Made by a program: the position numbers and the translations under genes. Below, in pieces: positions 9,918 through 19,141 of a DNA stretch of 33,254 bases. The stretch's first letter is position 1; every line of letters begins with the position of its first letter. Location: the NCBI GenBank assembly GCA_913061175.1, contig CAJXUF010000006.1:1-33254 (forward strand), read 5' to 3'. The stretch comes from an uncultured Psychrobacter sp. (GTDB lineage Bacteria; Pseudomonadota; Gammaproteobacteria; Pseudomonadales; Moraxellaceae). The notes under the pieces were generated by a model, which did not search any database, was not told where the DNA came from, and was given only the letters and a program-made list of their open reading frames with translations.

Positions 9918-11054
9918 TTAATCGAACAAATCACCGATTTTTTTGAAGAATGACTTCTTATGTGGCGACTGTTGATGCTTACTGTCGTCATCCAAAGTAT
10001 CTTGGAATTGGCGTAACAAGTCTTTTTGCTCACGAGTCAGATTTACTGGCGTTTCGATAACCACACGACAAATCAAGTCACCTTTCATAGTAGTACGGAC
10101 TGGCGTCACACCTTTGCCGCGTACACGCAGTAACTTACCACTTTGCGTACCTTCTGCCACTTTGATTTTTACTTTGCCATCTAAGGTTGGGATTTCGACT
10201 TCTTTACCCAATGCTGCATCAGTGATGCTTACTGGCACATCCATATATAGGTCAGCACCTTGACGGGTAAAGACATTGTGCTGTTTGACGCGTACTTCGA
10301 CATATAGATCGCCGTTTTGTACGCCAGCGCCGCCCGCTTCGCCCTCGCCTGCTAGACGAACACGATCGCCATCATCGACACCTGCAGGGATAGAGACTTC
10401 CAAGGTGCGTGATTTGTCTTTTACGCCGTTACCATGACAGTCCGAACAAGGGTTTTTGATCTGTTTACCAGTACCGCCGCAATGAGGACAAGCTTGCTGT
10501 ACCGCAAAGAAACCTTGCTGCATACGTACTTGACCTTGGCCATGACAAGTCTGACAGGTGACCACATCAGAAGCATTTTTTGCCCCTTTACCATCACAGG
10601 TATCACAAGGCGCAGGAGCCGTGAAACTGATTTCTTTTTTGCAGCCACGTACGGCTTCTTCTAGTGTCAGCTCAATCACATAACGCAAGTCAGAGCCGCG
10701 ACGCGAACGCCCACCACCGCCGCCACGCTGTTGACCGAAGATATCACCGAAGTTACCAAAGATATCGCCAAAGATATCTTGGAAGTTACCGCCACCTGCG
10801 CCGCCGAAGCCGCCGCCACCCATGCCGTTTTCAAAGGCTGCATGGCCCATACGGTCGTAGGCTGAACGTTTCTCTTCGTCGCTCAATACTTCATAAGCCA
10901 TTGAAGCTTCTTTGAATTTGTCTTCCGAATCAGGATCATCAGAGTTGCGATCTGGATGGTATTTCATGGCAAGCTTACGGTAGGCTCGCTTAATTTCTTT
11001 GCTGTCAGCAGTCTTGCTGACACCTAATATTTCATAAAAATCGCGCTTACTCAT
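9918..11054 (-). CDS. dnaJ: Molecular chaperone DnaJ
   Basis: J domain [37 protein letters not shown], Gly-rich region, CxxCxGxG zinc repeats. Track ORF begins 9 codons upstream at 11081. Confidence 0.97.
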   Translation of the reverse strand: MSKRDFYEILGVSKTADSKEIKRAYRKLAMKYHPDRNSDDPDSEDKFKEASMAYEVLSDEEKRSAYDRMGHAAFENGMGGGGFGGAGGGNFQDIFGDIFGNFGDIFGQQRGGGGGRSRRGSDLRYVIELTLEEAVRGCKKEISFTAPAPCDTCDGKGAKNASDVVTCQTCHGQGQVRMQQGFFAVQQACPHCGGTGKQIKNPCSDCHGNGVKDKSRTLEVSIPAGVDDGDRVRLAGEGEAGGAGVQNGDLYVEVRVKQHNVFTRQGADLYMDVPVSITDAALGKEVEIPTLDGKVKIKVAEGTQSGKLLRVRGKGVTPVRTTMKGDLICRVVIETPVNLTREQKDLLRQFQDTLDDDSKHQQSPHKKSFFKKIGDLFD

Positions 11055-11477
11055 GCTCTCTCCTATCGTCTTTACAGCCACACCAGTTCGTCAAATCATC
11101 AGCTCAATTGATAGTTGTCTTAATCTTATTCGTGGTTCTTAGCTAGTGGATACGTATGACGTTTCACATGAAACACAATAATTCACCATGCTATAGAACC
11201 ATAATGCTTAGACTTAACCAACAAATACGGTGAAGGCTGCTTAGCCAAATCAATTATAAAAAGTTTGCGCTATTTATGGAGATGGTCTGCTGATTTATCA
11301 AGCTCTTAAATGATGAAATTAGCAGTTGGCATCGCTGCGGCAAAAGCCAAACGATTCATTAAGGTTACTGCAAAGCTTTTCATACCTGAGCAGTGCCCAG
11401 TCGTGCTAATATTTACCGCCACATCTACGGTCATTTATACTCATAGTGATGACGATTGCGACAAGGTATCAAGTCTT

Positions 11478-12128
11478 ATGAAAAAGCTGGTTATTCTATT
11501 AATCATCATTGCGGTAGCAGTGTATGCAGGCTCGCCTTACTACAGTGCTTATCAGCTCAAAAACGCTTATGATGATAAAGACGGTGCCACTATCGCAGCG
11601 GCTATTGATTATGAGCAAGTGCGACCAAGCGTCCAAAATCAGCTAACTAGCCAATTTGCGACGACAATGACTAAGTACCCACTAATTTCTGAACTAGGTG
11701 GTGAGCCGTTGACCGAAGCCGCGAATGGTTTTATCGCGCAGGCAGTTGAAGGGGCCATCACGCCGCAGAATATCGAAAAGGTGATTAATACCCAAGGTCA
11801 AGCCAATACAGCAACCAAAGAGCTAGCCGCAGCATGGGCCATCGCTAGCGATCAAGTTGACTTGAAGAATCTGATTCAGAACTTAATCATCAAGCGTGGT
11901 GATGTCGATGCCGTGGTCAAAAGCCAAATGCAGCAAGTCATGAAAAAACAAGCTGCCGAACTTGAGCAGCAAGTAGCCCAAGGCAATGACAGCGAGAAGC
12001 CAACGCTGAGCTACTGCGGTATCAACTGCTTTAGTATTAGTGGTCAGGTAAAAGGCTACCCTCTCACTATCAAGATGCAGCGTGAAGGGCTTATCAATTG
12101 GAAAATCGTTGATATCATCTTACCATAA
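11478..12128 (+). CDS. DUF2939 domain-containing membrane-anchored protein
   Basis: MKKLVILLIIIAVAVYAGSPYYSAYQLKNAYDDKDGATI is typical of DUF2939; start revised from track ORF 11310. Confidence 0.75.
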   Translation: MKKLVILLIIIAVAVYAGSPYYSAYQLKNAYDDKDGATIAAAIDYEQVRPSVQNQLTSQFATTMTKYPLISELGGEPLTEAANGFIAQAVEGAITPQNIEKVINTQGQANTATKELAAAWAIASDQVDLKNLIQNLIIKRGDVDAVVKSQMQQVMKKQAAELEQQVAQGNDSEKPTLSYCGINCFSISGQVKGYPLTIKMQREGLINWKIVDIILP

Positions 12129-12175
12129 ATTATTTAAGACAGCTTTTGAGATGCAAAAATGTCTGAATAGAACTC

Positions 12176-12217
12176 AAAAAAACCGCCTTATGAACTGATT
12201 CATAAGGCGGTTTTTTA
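12176..12217. terminator. Bidirectional Rho-independent terminator
   Basis: AAAAAACCGCCTTATGAACTGATTCATAAGGCGGTTTTTT inverted repeat between convergent genes. Confidence 0.88.
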
Positions 12218-12284
12218 TTACTGTACTTAACCGTCTAATATTTTAATTTTTTGAACTGTTGAAACACTTAACCATACCAGTCGA

Positions 12285-13361
12285 TTATTCAACACCTAAG
12301 AATTCTAAAAATTCTGGACTCTCAAAACTCGCTTGATATAGCACGCCATCTTCACGATAGATTGCAGGCGTCGCCATTACCGCGAGTCCAGCTGCTTTTT
12401 CACGATTGGGTGTTACATGGTCAACTGTACAACTTGCTGATGCAGGTGTCATTTCACCCTGTAGCATCGCCTTATCAAATGCCTGACGACGACTGTCTTC
12501 ATCCGCTTGGCACCAGATACCACGCATCTGCTTTGGTGACGCCTCATATATCGGATAGCCGATGACATTGACCGTCACGCCTTTTGCATTGAGTGAGGGC
12601 ACTTGCTGATGTAATCGGCGACAATAAGGGCAGTTCACATCATCTGCCACATAGATAACTGCTCTTTCAGTAGTGGTCGCTGGATAAGTAATCAGTTGGC
12701 TTTTGTCCAATGACGCAAACACCGACTGGTTTTTACGTTTTTCAAAGTTCTCATCAAGGCCGATAAATTGACCGTTTTCGATGACTGATATTTCGCCATC
12801 GGTAATATACTGCGCATCATCTGATAGTAAAAACGGCACCCCTTCTAGCGTTGCTCCCCATATAACACCCGGTACTGCGGTATAAAAGAATGGTGTTTTA
12901 GCGCTCATGTTCTTAAGCGCAGCCATATTTGCTAGCATAGACGATTTGACTGAGGCACTGACAGGTTTACCTACTTTGCTACTGTTGCCCGCGCTATCAC
13001 TACGCGTTGGCGTTTCGGTGATAACTTGCTTACTTGGATTCTTCTGTAGCTCACCCTGAATGACGTAGCGACCATCTTCGGTGATGTGCAGCGGCAACTG
13101 GCTGGCCAAATTCACTTGGTACATATTAGGCAGTTTGGACGGCACAATAGAAGTAATCTGTGTCTTGATGCCTGCTTGGGTCAATATTTGACGCAATCGC
13201 TTATCGACAGCTGCACTCACTGCTTGAGCTACTTGTGAATTTGTAGTGCTTTGCGTTACGTTATTACTGTTGGCATCCGCTGAACTTGGCTGAGCGCAAG
13301 CAGTGGTTGCTAATAGTATGACGCTGATTAGGCTAGCGGACTTTAATACAGGTAATGTCAC
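12285..13361 (-). CDS. dsbC: DsbC-like thiol:disulfide interchange protein
   Basis: Lipobox-like N-terminus TTACAQP; VADDVNCPYCRRLHQQVP active site; GYPIYEASPKQMRGIWC; TPAIYREDG. Confidence 0.85.
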   Translation of the reverse strand: MTLPVLKSASLISVILLATTACAQPSSADANSNNVTQSTTNSQVAQAVSAAVDKRLRQILTQAGIKTQITSIVPSKLPNMYQVNLASQLPLHITEDGRYVIQGELQKNPSKQVITETPTRSDSAGNSSKVGKPVSASVKSSMLANMAALKNMSAKTPFFYTAVPGVIWGATLEGVPFLLSDDAQYITDGEISVIENGQFIGLDENFEKRKNQSVFASLDKSQLITYPATTTERAVIYVADDVNCPYCRRLHQQVPSLNAKGVTVNVIGYPIYEASPKQMRGIWCQADEDSRRQAFDKAMLQGEMTPASASCTVDHVTPNREKAAGLAVMATPAIYREDGVLYQASFESPEFLEFLGVE

Positions 13362-13738
13362 AGAGAGATTCCTATCTGGTTTTTAATAATGGCAGTTTTC
13401 AATATTAAGACCAATTCCAAATCTACAACTAACTGAAAGGTAGCAATACATTTTCTGATTAGTCAGATTTTTAGAGTTGGTTTAAGGGTTGTCTGTCATA
13501 AAAATATAGATAAAAAAGACTGTAGCATATGGGATAGTTTTGCAAAGCAATAAATAGCTAAAATCGCAAAACTGCTACTTAGCTTTAAGAGATAGGCAAC
13601 ACAGCTAGATAATAGACATAAATACAATATAGCAGACCGCAAAAAGCAGCACACTAGAGAGCGGCTGCTAATGGGTTTAAAACGATAGTTTCAAGACAAA
13701 TACTAATGCCAAAGCTTAATAGTTTCAGTGCTTATTTC

Positions 13739-14458
13739 TTAAAACTTAGCAACTTCTTCTGGCGTTAAGAAACGGCTGTCACCTTTTTCTAGGCCTTCTA
13801 GATTGATGTGACCGATACTGGCACGGTGCAGCTCAGTTACTCGATTACCAAAGTAACCCATCATACGTTTGACCTGATGATATTTGCCCTGCTCTAATGT
13901 TAGGCGTGCATGTTTTTCATCAATGAACTCAAGAACAGCAGGCTTGGTTGGCTCATAATCCCCTTCAAGCAAGATGCCTTCAGACACTTTTTTCACGGCT
14001 TTTTCTTGTGTATCACTATCCATTGCATCTGCCAAAGTCAGCTCGTACACCTTTGCATGCTCATGCTTAGGACTGGTGACACGGTGCAGCCAGCCGCCAT
14101 CATCACTCATCAGCAATGCACCAGTAGTATCGACGTCGAGACGTCCAGCGATACGCAAGCTACCCAATTCTGGTACAGCAATCAGTTCGGTGACGATTGG
14201 ATACTCTTTAACTTTTAGCGTGCACTCGAAGCCTTCAGGCTTATATAACAAGATATAGCGATTGCCCGCAGCGACCGACAACGGCTCGCCTGCCCACATC
14301 ACATCATCATTGACCACATCGACATGTAGGCCAGGATCTTTAACCACTTGATCGTTTACGGTGATTTCGCCGGCGTGCATGATCTTTTTTGACTCTTTAC
14401 GCGACAGCTCGGTGGCTTTACTAATGAATTTATCTAAACGCATACTATTTACTACCAT
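13739..14458 (-). CDS. rsuA: 16S rRNA pseudouridine(516) synthase-type protein
   Basis: S4-like N-terminus MRLDKFISKATELSRKESKKIMHAGEITVN; AGRLDVDTTGALLMSDDG; GKYHQVKRMMGYFGNRVTELHR. Confidence 0.9.
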   Translation of the reverse strand: MVVNSMRLDKFISKATELSRKESKKIMHAGEITVNDQVVKDPGLHVDVVNDDVMWAGEPLSVAAGNRYILLYKPEGFECTLKVKEYPIVTELIAVPELGSLRIAGRLDVDTTGALLMSDDGGWLHRVTSPKHEHAKVYELTLADAMDSDTQEKAVKKVSEGILLEGDYEPTKPAVLEFIDEKHARLTLEQGKYHQVKRMMGYFGNRVTELHRASIGHINLEGLEKGDSRFLTPEEVAKF

Positions 14459-14640
14459 CGGTTTTATTATACCAGCCCTAAATCAGAAACTAACGACGCC
14501 AGCACTCAGCCGTGAGCGGCTCGTTATCTTCGATGGTTAGAAATGGTACTATAATGAAAAATTAAATGAACACTGTGCTCAATACAAAAGCCAGTGAAAG
14601 TCAGACCAGTTTAACATATCCAACCTAAGCCTGATGAAAT

Positions 14641-15243
14641 ATGAGCTATCAAACGCTAAAACGTGCCGTTACCACGCGACTCGAAATTAAAAAATCTGAG
14701 TTTATCGCTTACGCCTATCCGGTGACCTCTCGTGAGCAAGCAATGTTTCACGTGGAACAACTACGCGAGCAATATCCCGATGCACGGCATTTCTGCTGGG
14801 CATACATCATCGGTGATCCAGATAATACCACTAGTGCTGGTTTCGATGATGATGGCGAGCCAAGTGGTACAGCTGGTCGACCGATACTGAATGTACTGCA
14901 GCATAAGTCGATCGGCAATGTGATTATCATTGTGGTGCGTTACTTCGGTGGTATCAAATTGGGTGCTGGCGGTCTTACCCGTGCTTATGCAGGCTCTGCT
15001 CAAGCGGCCGTCGATGAAATGACACTAAACCCTTATGTACCGATGACCCAGATTCAGATACTGGCAGAATTTGCGACCGAAGCGCAATGCCGCTATATGA
15101 TAGAGAGCCTTGGCGGTCATATCGACGATGTCGCCTACAGTAAGCAAGTAACCTTAACCGCCACACTTGCTGAAGCAGATGTCGAAAATTTAAAAGAGCG
15201 TTTAGCAATGGATGGTCGAGTATTGGATAAACCAGAAGACTAA
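14641..15243 (+). CDS. yigZ: YigZ/IMPACT family protein
   Basis: EIKKSEFIAYAYPV, ARHFCWAYIIGD, DDDGEPSGTAGRPIL, VVRYFGGIKLGAGGLTRAY motifs. Confidence 0.93.
   Translation: MSYQTLKRAVTTRLEIKKSEFIAYAYPVTSREQAMFHVEQLREQYPDARHFCWAYIIGDPDNTTSAGFDDDGEPSGTAGRPILNVLQHKSIGNVIIIVVRYFGGIKLGAGGLTRAYAGSAQAAVDEMTLNPYVPMTQIQILAEFATEAQCRYMIESLGGHIDDVAYSKQVTLTATLAEADVENLKERLAMDGRVLDKPED
14744..14759. promoter_or_regulatory. parS: ParB-binding parS centromere site (TGTTTCACGTGGAACA)
   Basis: Exact reverse complement of the canonical bacterial parS sequence TGTTCCACGTGAAACA; lies inside yigZ. Confidence 0.85.
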
Positions 15244-15457
15244 AAATCTGACTAACTACTCTCATCGACCGTCTTAGATAGTTTTCTTTTCAATATGCTT
15301 ATTTGTTAGATTTTTCAGTAACTGTTTCCAGTAGCTGTTTTCAGTAATCATGCGTTCACTGAAAATTATTGGTTTTCACAGGTACTGGCGTTATGATAAA
15401 AAACCCTTACCACACTACTCTATTTATTTTTTTACAATTATTAAATAAGACCAATAT

Positions 15458-16555
15458 ATGTCAACTTCAACCAAACCTTTTTCTCCAGCACCTTTTAAGC
15501 CACCATTTTGGCTGACCAATCCACATCTGCAAAGCATCCTGCCCAAGTTTTTTGCGCCAAAGTCACCGACCTACCGCCGCGTGGTCGAAAAAGATTCATT
15601 GGACGAGAGCGATATTGCTTATGACTTTTATGATGCGCATCCTATAGAAGTATCAAAAAATGGTGAGCTTGAGCAAACCCCATTGATTGTTCTATTCCAC
15701 GGCATGGAAGGCAGTAGTGACAGTCATTACGCTCGCGCACTAGCGTACCAAATGCACGCGCAGGGCTGGCACTTTGTGGTGGCACATTTCCGTAGTTGCG
15801 GCGGTATTCCTGCTAGTGGCACGGTGTTCTACAACGCAGGCGACACTGACGAGGTGCATCATGCGCTACAGAATTTGCGTGAGCAGTATGCCAATATCTA
15901 TGCCGTTGGTGTCTCATTAGGAGGCAATGCACTGGCCAAATATATGGGCGAATATGAGGACAAAGTCCTTTGTAAAGGTGCAGTGGTTATCTCCGCGCCA
16001 GTCGACATGTCCTCAGCTGCCATTACTATGCACAGCTTCTTGAGTCATCGTATCTATACGCCTTATCTGCTTAACCCAATTATCAAAAAAGCATTGGCGA
16101 ACGATCTCACGCAAGATGAAATCAACTCTATCAAAGCTGCCAATCGTATCAGTGATTTCGATGATATCTTTACCGCGCCGCGTCACGGATATCGCTCCAA
16201 AAACGACTATTACCATACTGCATCCGCCATGCCGTATTTGCGCAACGTCACTCACCCTCTGCTATTGATCAGTGCAAAGGATGATCCTTTCATCGGCTTC
16301 ACTGCTACCCCAAATGATGTCTCTGAGAGTGTCACTATCTTAGATACTGAGCACGGTGGGCACATCGGTTATCTGCGTTATCGTTCAGACAATGGGCATT
16401 CCAAAAGCAAATCGTCTGTCAGTAATGATAAAGAGTCCAAGACTTCAAAGTTCGATATTAACTGGATACCTGAAACTGTCAGCGCTTATTTTAATTGGAT
16501 TGGTGTGGCTTCTACTAGCGAGCCTTCTCAGGACGTGGTCTCTGACAATAAATAA
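15458..16555 (+). CDS. YheT-family alpha/beta hydrolase
   Basis: PFWLTNPHLQSILPKFF, LFHGMEGSSDSHYARALA, HFRSCGG, GVSLGGNALAKYMGE. Confidence 0.9.
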   Translation: MSTSTKPFSPAPFKPPFWLTNPHLQSILPKFFAPKSPTYRRVVEKDSLDESDIAYDFYDAHPIEVSKNGELEQTPLIVLFHGMEGSSDSHYARALAYQMHAQGWHFVVAHFRSCGGIPASGTVFYNAGDTDEVHHALQNLREQYANIYAVGVSLGGNALAKYMGEYEDKVLCKGAVVISAPVDMSSAAITMHSFLSHRIYTPYLLNPIIKKALANDLTQDEINSIKAANRISDFDDIFTAPRHGYRSKNDYYHTASAMPYLRNVTHPLLLISAKDDPFIGFTATPNDVSESVTILDTEHGGHIGYLRYRSDNGHSKSKSSVSNDKESKTSKFDINWIPETVSAYFNWIGVASTSEPSQDVVSDNK

Positions 16556-16614
16556 TCATTGTCATCAATGACAAAATAATAACACCAACGTTTATAACCT
16601 TTTGAGAGTGTTTT

Positions 16615-17166
16615 ATGTACCCATTTATCCGTTATGCTAGCACCATCGCTCATGCTGCCCTAAAAGCAAAAAAAGGCGACACACTGACGTTTAAGGACAC
16701 CAGTGAGATTCAGTTTCGCTGCCGCTTATCCGATATAGATAATTTCTTGGAGATGAATAACGGCCGCGTATTTACGCTGTATGATTTGGGTCGTATGGAC
16801 TTTGCAGTACGGACTGGGCTTGGCAAGCAGTTATTAAAACAACGCTGGGGCTTGGTCATCGCTGGCAGCACTATTCAATACCGTAAGCGTATTCGCGCCT
16901 TTCAAAAAGTCACGCTCAAAACCAAAATCGTTGGTATCGACGCGCGCTGGCTCTATATTGAGCAGTCTATGTGGGTCAAGGGCCAGCCCTGCTCATCTGG
17001 TCTACTGCGTACCGGTGTAACCAAAGGTGGCAGAGTGATCGACACGGCACAAGTACTGGCTGCGTTGGGTCAATCTAACTGGGATCTACCGCCAACGGGT
17101 TACGTGGCTGAGTGGATCAAAAGTGATGCTGATCGTCCGTGGCCGCCTGTCGATACAGCTCACTAA
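16615..17166 (+). CDS. Acyl-CoA thioesterase-like (hotdog fold) protein
   Basis: DIDNFLEMNNGRVFTLYDLGRMDFAVRTGL and VIAGSTIQYRKRIRAFQKVTLKTKIVGID resemble 4HBT_2/THEM6-type proteins. Confidence 0.8.
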   Translation: MYPFIRYASTIAHAALKAKKGDTLTFKDTSEIQFRCRLSDIDNFLEMNNGRVFTLYDLGRMDFAVRTGLGKQLLKQRWGLVIAGSTIQYRKRIRAFQKVTLKTKIVGIDARWLYIEQSMWVKGQPCSSGLLRTGVTKGGRVIDTAQVLAALGQSNWDLPPTGYVAEWIKSDADRPWPPVDTAH

Positions 17167-17343
17167 CTTAACTTTATAAAGTAGTAATTATTTACTTTTA
17201 ACTTATTTAACAGATGGTACAAGCAAGCAACCTTATAGCTACTATTTCATAACAACTCATTATATAAATACATATAATAAATGTTAGGATAGTGGTGAGT
17301 ACATACTCAGACAAAACAAATATAGTCTTATAAGGAGAATAAT

Positions 17344-17721
17344 ATGGCTAATACAACAGATTATGTCGGCACGTTATTTGATAATAGCGAATCAAACCCA
17401 AGCAAAATTACCTTAGCGTTTACCATGGCAGGCGTGGCACTAAAAAAAGGCCATTCTGCTACTGTAATATTAATGGTGGATGCCGTACATCTGGCAAAAC
17501 CAAACGCGCTAGACAATGTAGATATCGGCGATCCGTTTGAGCCAGCTGGTGAGTTACTAGAAGCCTTTATCGAAAAAGGTGGTCAAGTGTTGGTCTGCGG
17601 CGCTTGTATGAAACACAACGGTGTGGAAGAGTCAGATATCGGCAAGCGCTTTGAAGTGATTAGTGGTGATGATGTGGTTGAGCTACTGATGAATGCAAAA
17701 GGGTCGTTGCAGTTGAATTAA
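17344..17721 (+). CDS. DsrE family protein
   Basis: 125 aa; TLAFTMAGVALKKGHSATVILMVDAV...GGQVLVCGACMKHNGV is typical of DsrE/DsrF-like proteins; RBS AAGGAG upstream. Confidence 0.85.
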   Translation: MANTTDYVGTLFDNSESNPSKITLAFTMAGVALKKGHSATVILMVDAVHLAKPNALDNVDIGDPFEPAGELLEAFIEKGGQVLVCGACMKHNGVEESDIGKRFEVISGDDVVELLMNAKGSLQLN

Positions 17722-17754
17722 AATATAAGCAAAATTAGTTAATAAAGTTATAAG

Positions 17755-17807
17755 AATAGGTCAGTTTCTTAGTCATCGTTGGGTGGCTTGAAAGCTGACC
17801 TATTTTT
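17755..17807 (+). terminator. Rho-independent terminator after DsrE gene
   Basis: AATAGGTCAG ... CTGACCTATTTTT inverted repeat with long loop. Confidence 0.7.
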
Positions 17808-17828
17808 ATATTGGAATACAAAAAATTA

Positions 17829-17860
17829 TTTTTCGGCCATCGTTTTATACGGCCGAAAAA
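17829..17860. promoter_or_regulatory. Inverted repeat upstream of the DNA methyltransferase
   Basis: TTTTTCGGCC-ATCGTTTTATAC-GGCCGAAAAA, 10-bp perfect arms, about 117 bp upstream of the methyltransferase ATG; regulatory role inferred. Confidence 0.5.
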
Positions 17861-17976
17861 ATATTTTTCTTATATAAAATTACATATAAAACAATAACTT
17901 ATTAAAAATATAATAAATAAATTTCAAATTAATCTTTTTAATGTTAATATAATTTCGAACTATCTTATGGTGTTTC

Positions 17977-19098
17977 ATGATGAATGTTTCAGAGGCAACT
18001 GATCTTTTAATATCTAAAGGGCTAGTAAAGGATATTAATGGAACTAGAAGGTTTATTAGAAAAGGTGAGTTAATCGCGGAAAAAACTTGTAATCGTGATG
18101 GCTACCAAATTGATAAGCAAGCTCTTGATGCTTTTTTATGGGTGAAAAGCCATAGTGATGCTGAAATAGTCCAACTTATATTAAATAATGACATGAAAAT
18201 AACAAGCAGAGACAACTCTCATAAAGTAGCTTCATTTTTTGCTGGAATAGGTGGTTTTGATATTGGCTGCGAACGAGCAGGTATGCAGGTTGTTTTTCAA
18301 TGTGAAGTTAATAAATTCTGTCAACAGGTTTTGAATAAGCATTGGCCTACAATACCTCTACACTCTGACATAAAAACATTAAAGGCTGAAGACATTCCTG
18401 ATGCGAATATATGGTGTGGAGGTTTTCCATGCCAAGACGTGTCTTTAGCCAACCAAGGCAAACGTAAAGGCTTAAAAGGTGAACGCAGTGGACTCTTCTA
18501 TACATACGCAAATCTCGTTAGAGAAAGAAAGCCTGATTGGCTTATCATCGAAAATGTTCCCGGATTACTTAATAGCCACAATGGCGCTGACTTCGGAGTC
18601 CTCATCAGAACCTTGGATGAACTCGGGTATGGCGTTTCGTGGAGAGTATTTGATGCTAAATACTTTGGAACACCACAAAGAAGACGCAGAGTGTATATTG
18701 TCGCAAGTTACGGAGACATGCGCTCCGCTCGAGTCCTTTTTGACGATAGAGCAAATCCAGTCACTACTAAATCGGGCAGAGGAGAGAGGTCAAACTTTGC
18801 ATCCGAAACTAGAGAAGGCTTATCGAGAGCAGATATCTTCTCTATCCAGCATGCAAGCATCGGAAGAAAGCACACAGCAGGACCGCAAGCCAAAGGTTAT
18901 AGAAATGATGGAGAAACCTACACCCTCGACTCCAGAGGAAGTGCAGATGCTATATGTGCGCCGGATGCTCCCTATAGAATACGAGAGACTACAAGGTTTT
19001 CCAGAGAACTGGACTCTAATAGATTAAGAGCTGTTGGAAATGCTGTAGCTGTTCCTATTATTGAATGGATAGCAAAGCAAATTGTGAATCTTGAATGA
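17977..19098 (+). CDS. C5-cytosine DNA methyltransferase with N-terminal HTH-like extension; motif IX region frame-displaced (possibly a pseudogene or sequence error)
   Basis: Motif I SFFAGIGGFDIGCERAG, motif IV GGFPCQDVS, motif VI IIENVPGLL, motif VIII FGTPQRRRRVYIVAS, motif X RLRAVGNAVAVPI. Motif IX RRMLPIEYERLQGFPENWT is encoded in another frame at about 18959-19015. Confidence 0.9.
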   Translation: MMNVSEATDLLISKGLVKDINGTRRFIRKGELIAEKTCNRDGYQIDKQALDAFLWVKSHSDAEIVQLILNNDMKITSRDNSHKVASFFAGIGGFDIGCERAGMQVVFQCEVNKFCQQVLNKHWPTIPLHSDIKTLKAEDIPDANIWCGGFPCQDVSLANQGKRKGLKGERSGLFYTYANLVRERKPDWLIIENVPGLLNSHNGADFGVLIRTLDELGYGVSWRVFDAKYFGTPQRRRRVYIVASYGDMRSARVLFDDRANPVTTKSGRGERSNFASETREGLSRADIFSIQHASIGRKHTAGPQAKGYRNDGETYTLDSRGSADAICAPDAPYRIRETTRFSRELDSNRLRAVGNAVAVPIIEWIAKQIVNLE

Positions 19099-19132
19099 GT
19101 TATAATTTTTAAGAATTTATAAAATATAACTC
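19097..19132. terminator. AT-rich hairpin between convergent RM genes, possible terminator
   Basis: GAGTTATA ... TATAACTC inverted repeat immediately after the methyltransferase stop. Confidence 0.45.
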
Positions 19133-19141
19133 AAAGACTAT

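Noticed and set aside
10664-10915. ORF antisense to dnaJ, His/Arg-rich
   Set aside because: Artefact of the Gly-rich dnaJ linker read on the opposite strand.
18479-19027. 182 aa ORF overlapping the methyltransferase as a separate dual-coding gene
   Set aside because: Only its C-terminal ~20 residues look like a protein family, and these are the missing MTase motif IX; the rest is out-of-frame MTase coding sequence.
17977-19098. Programmed ribosomal frameshifting or phase-variable repeat in the MTase
   Set aside because: No slippery heptamer with downstream structure or long simple repeat was seen at the shift points; simple indels or sequence error are more economical.
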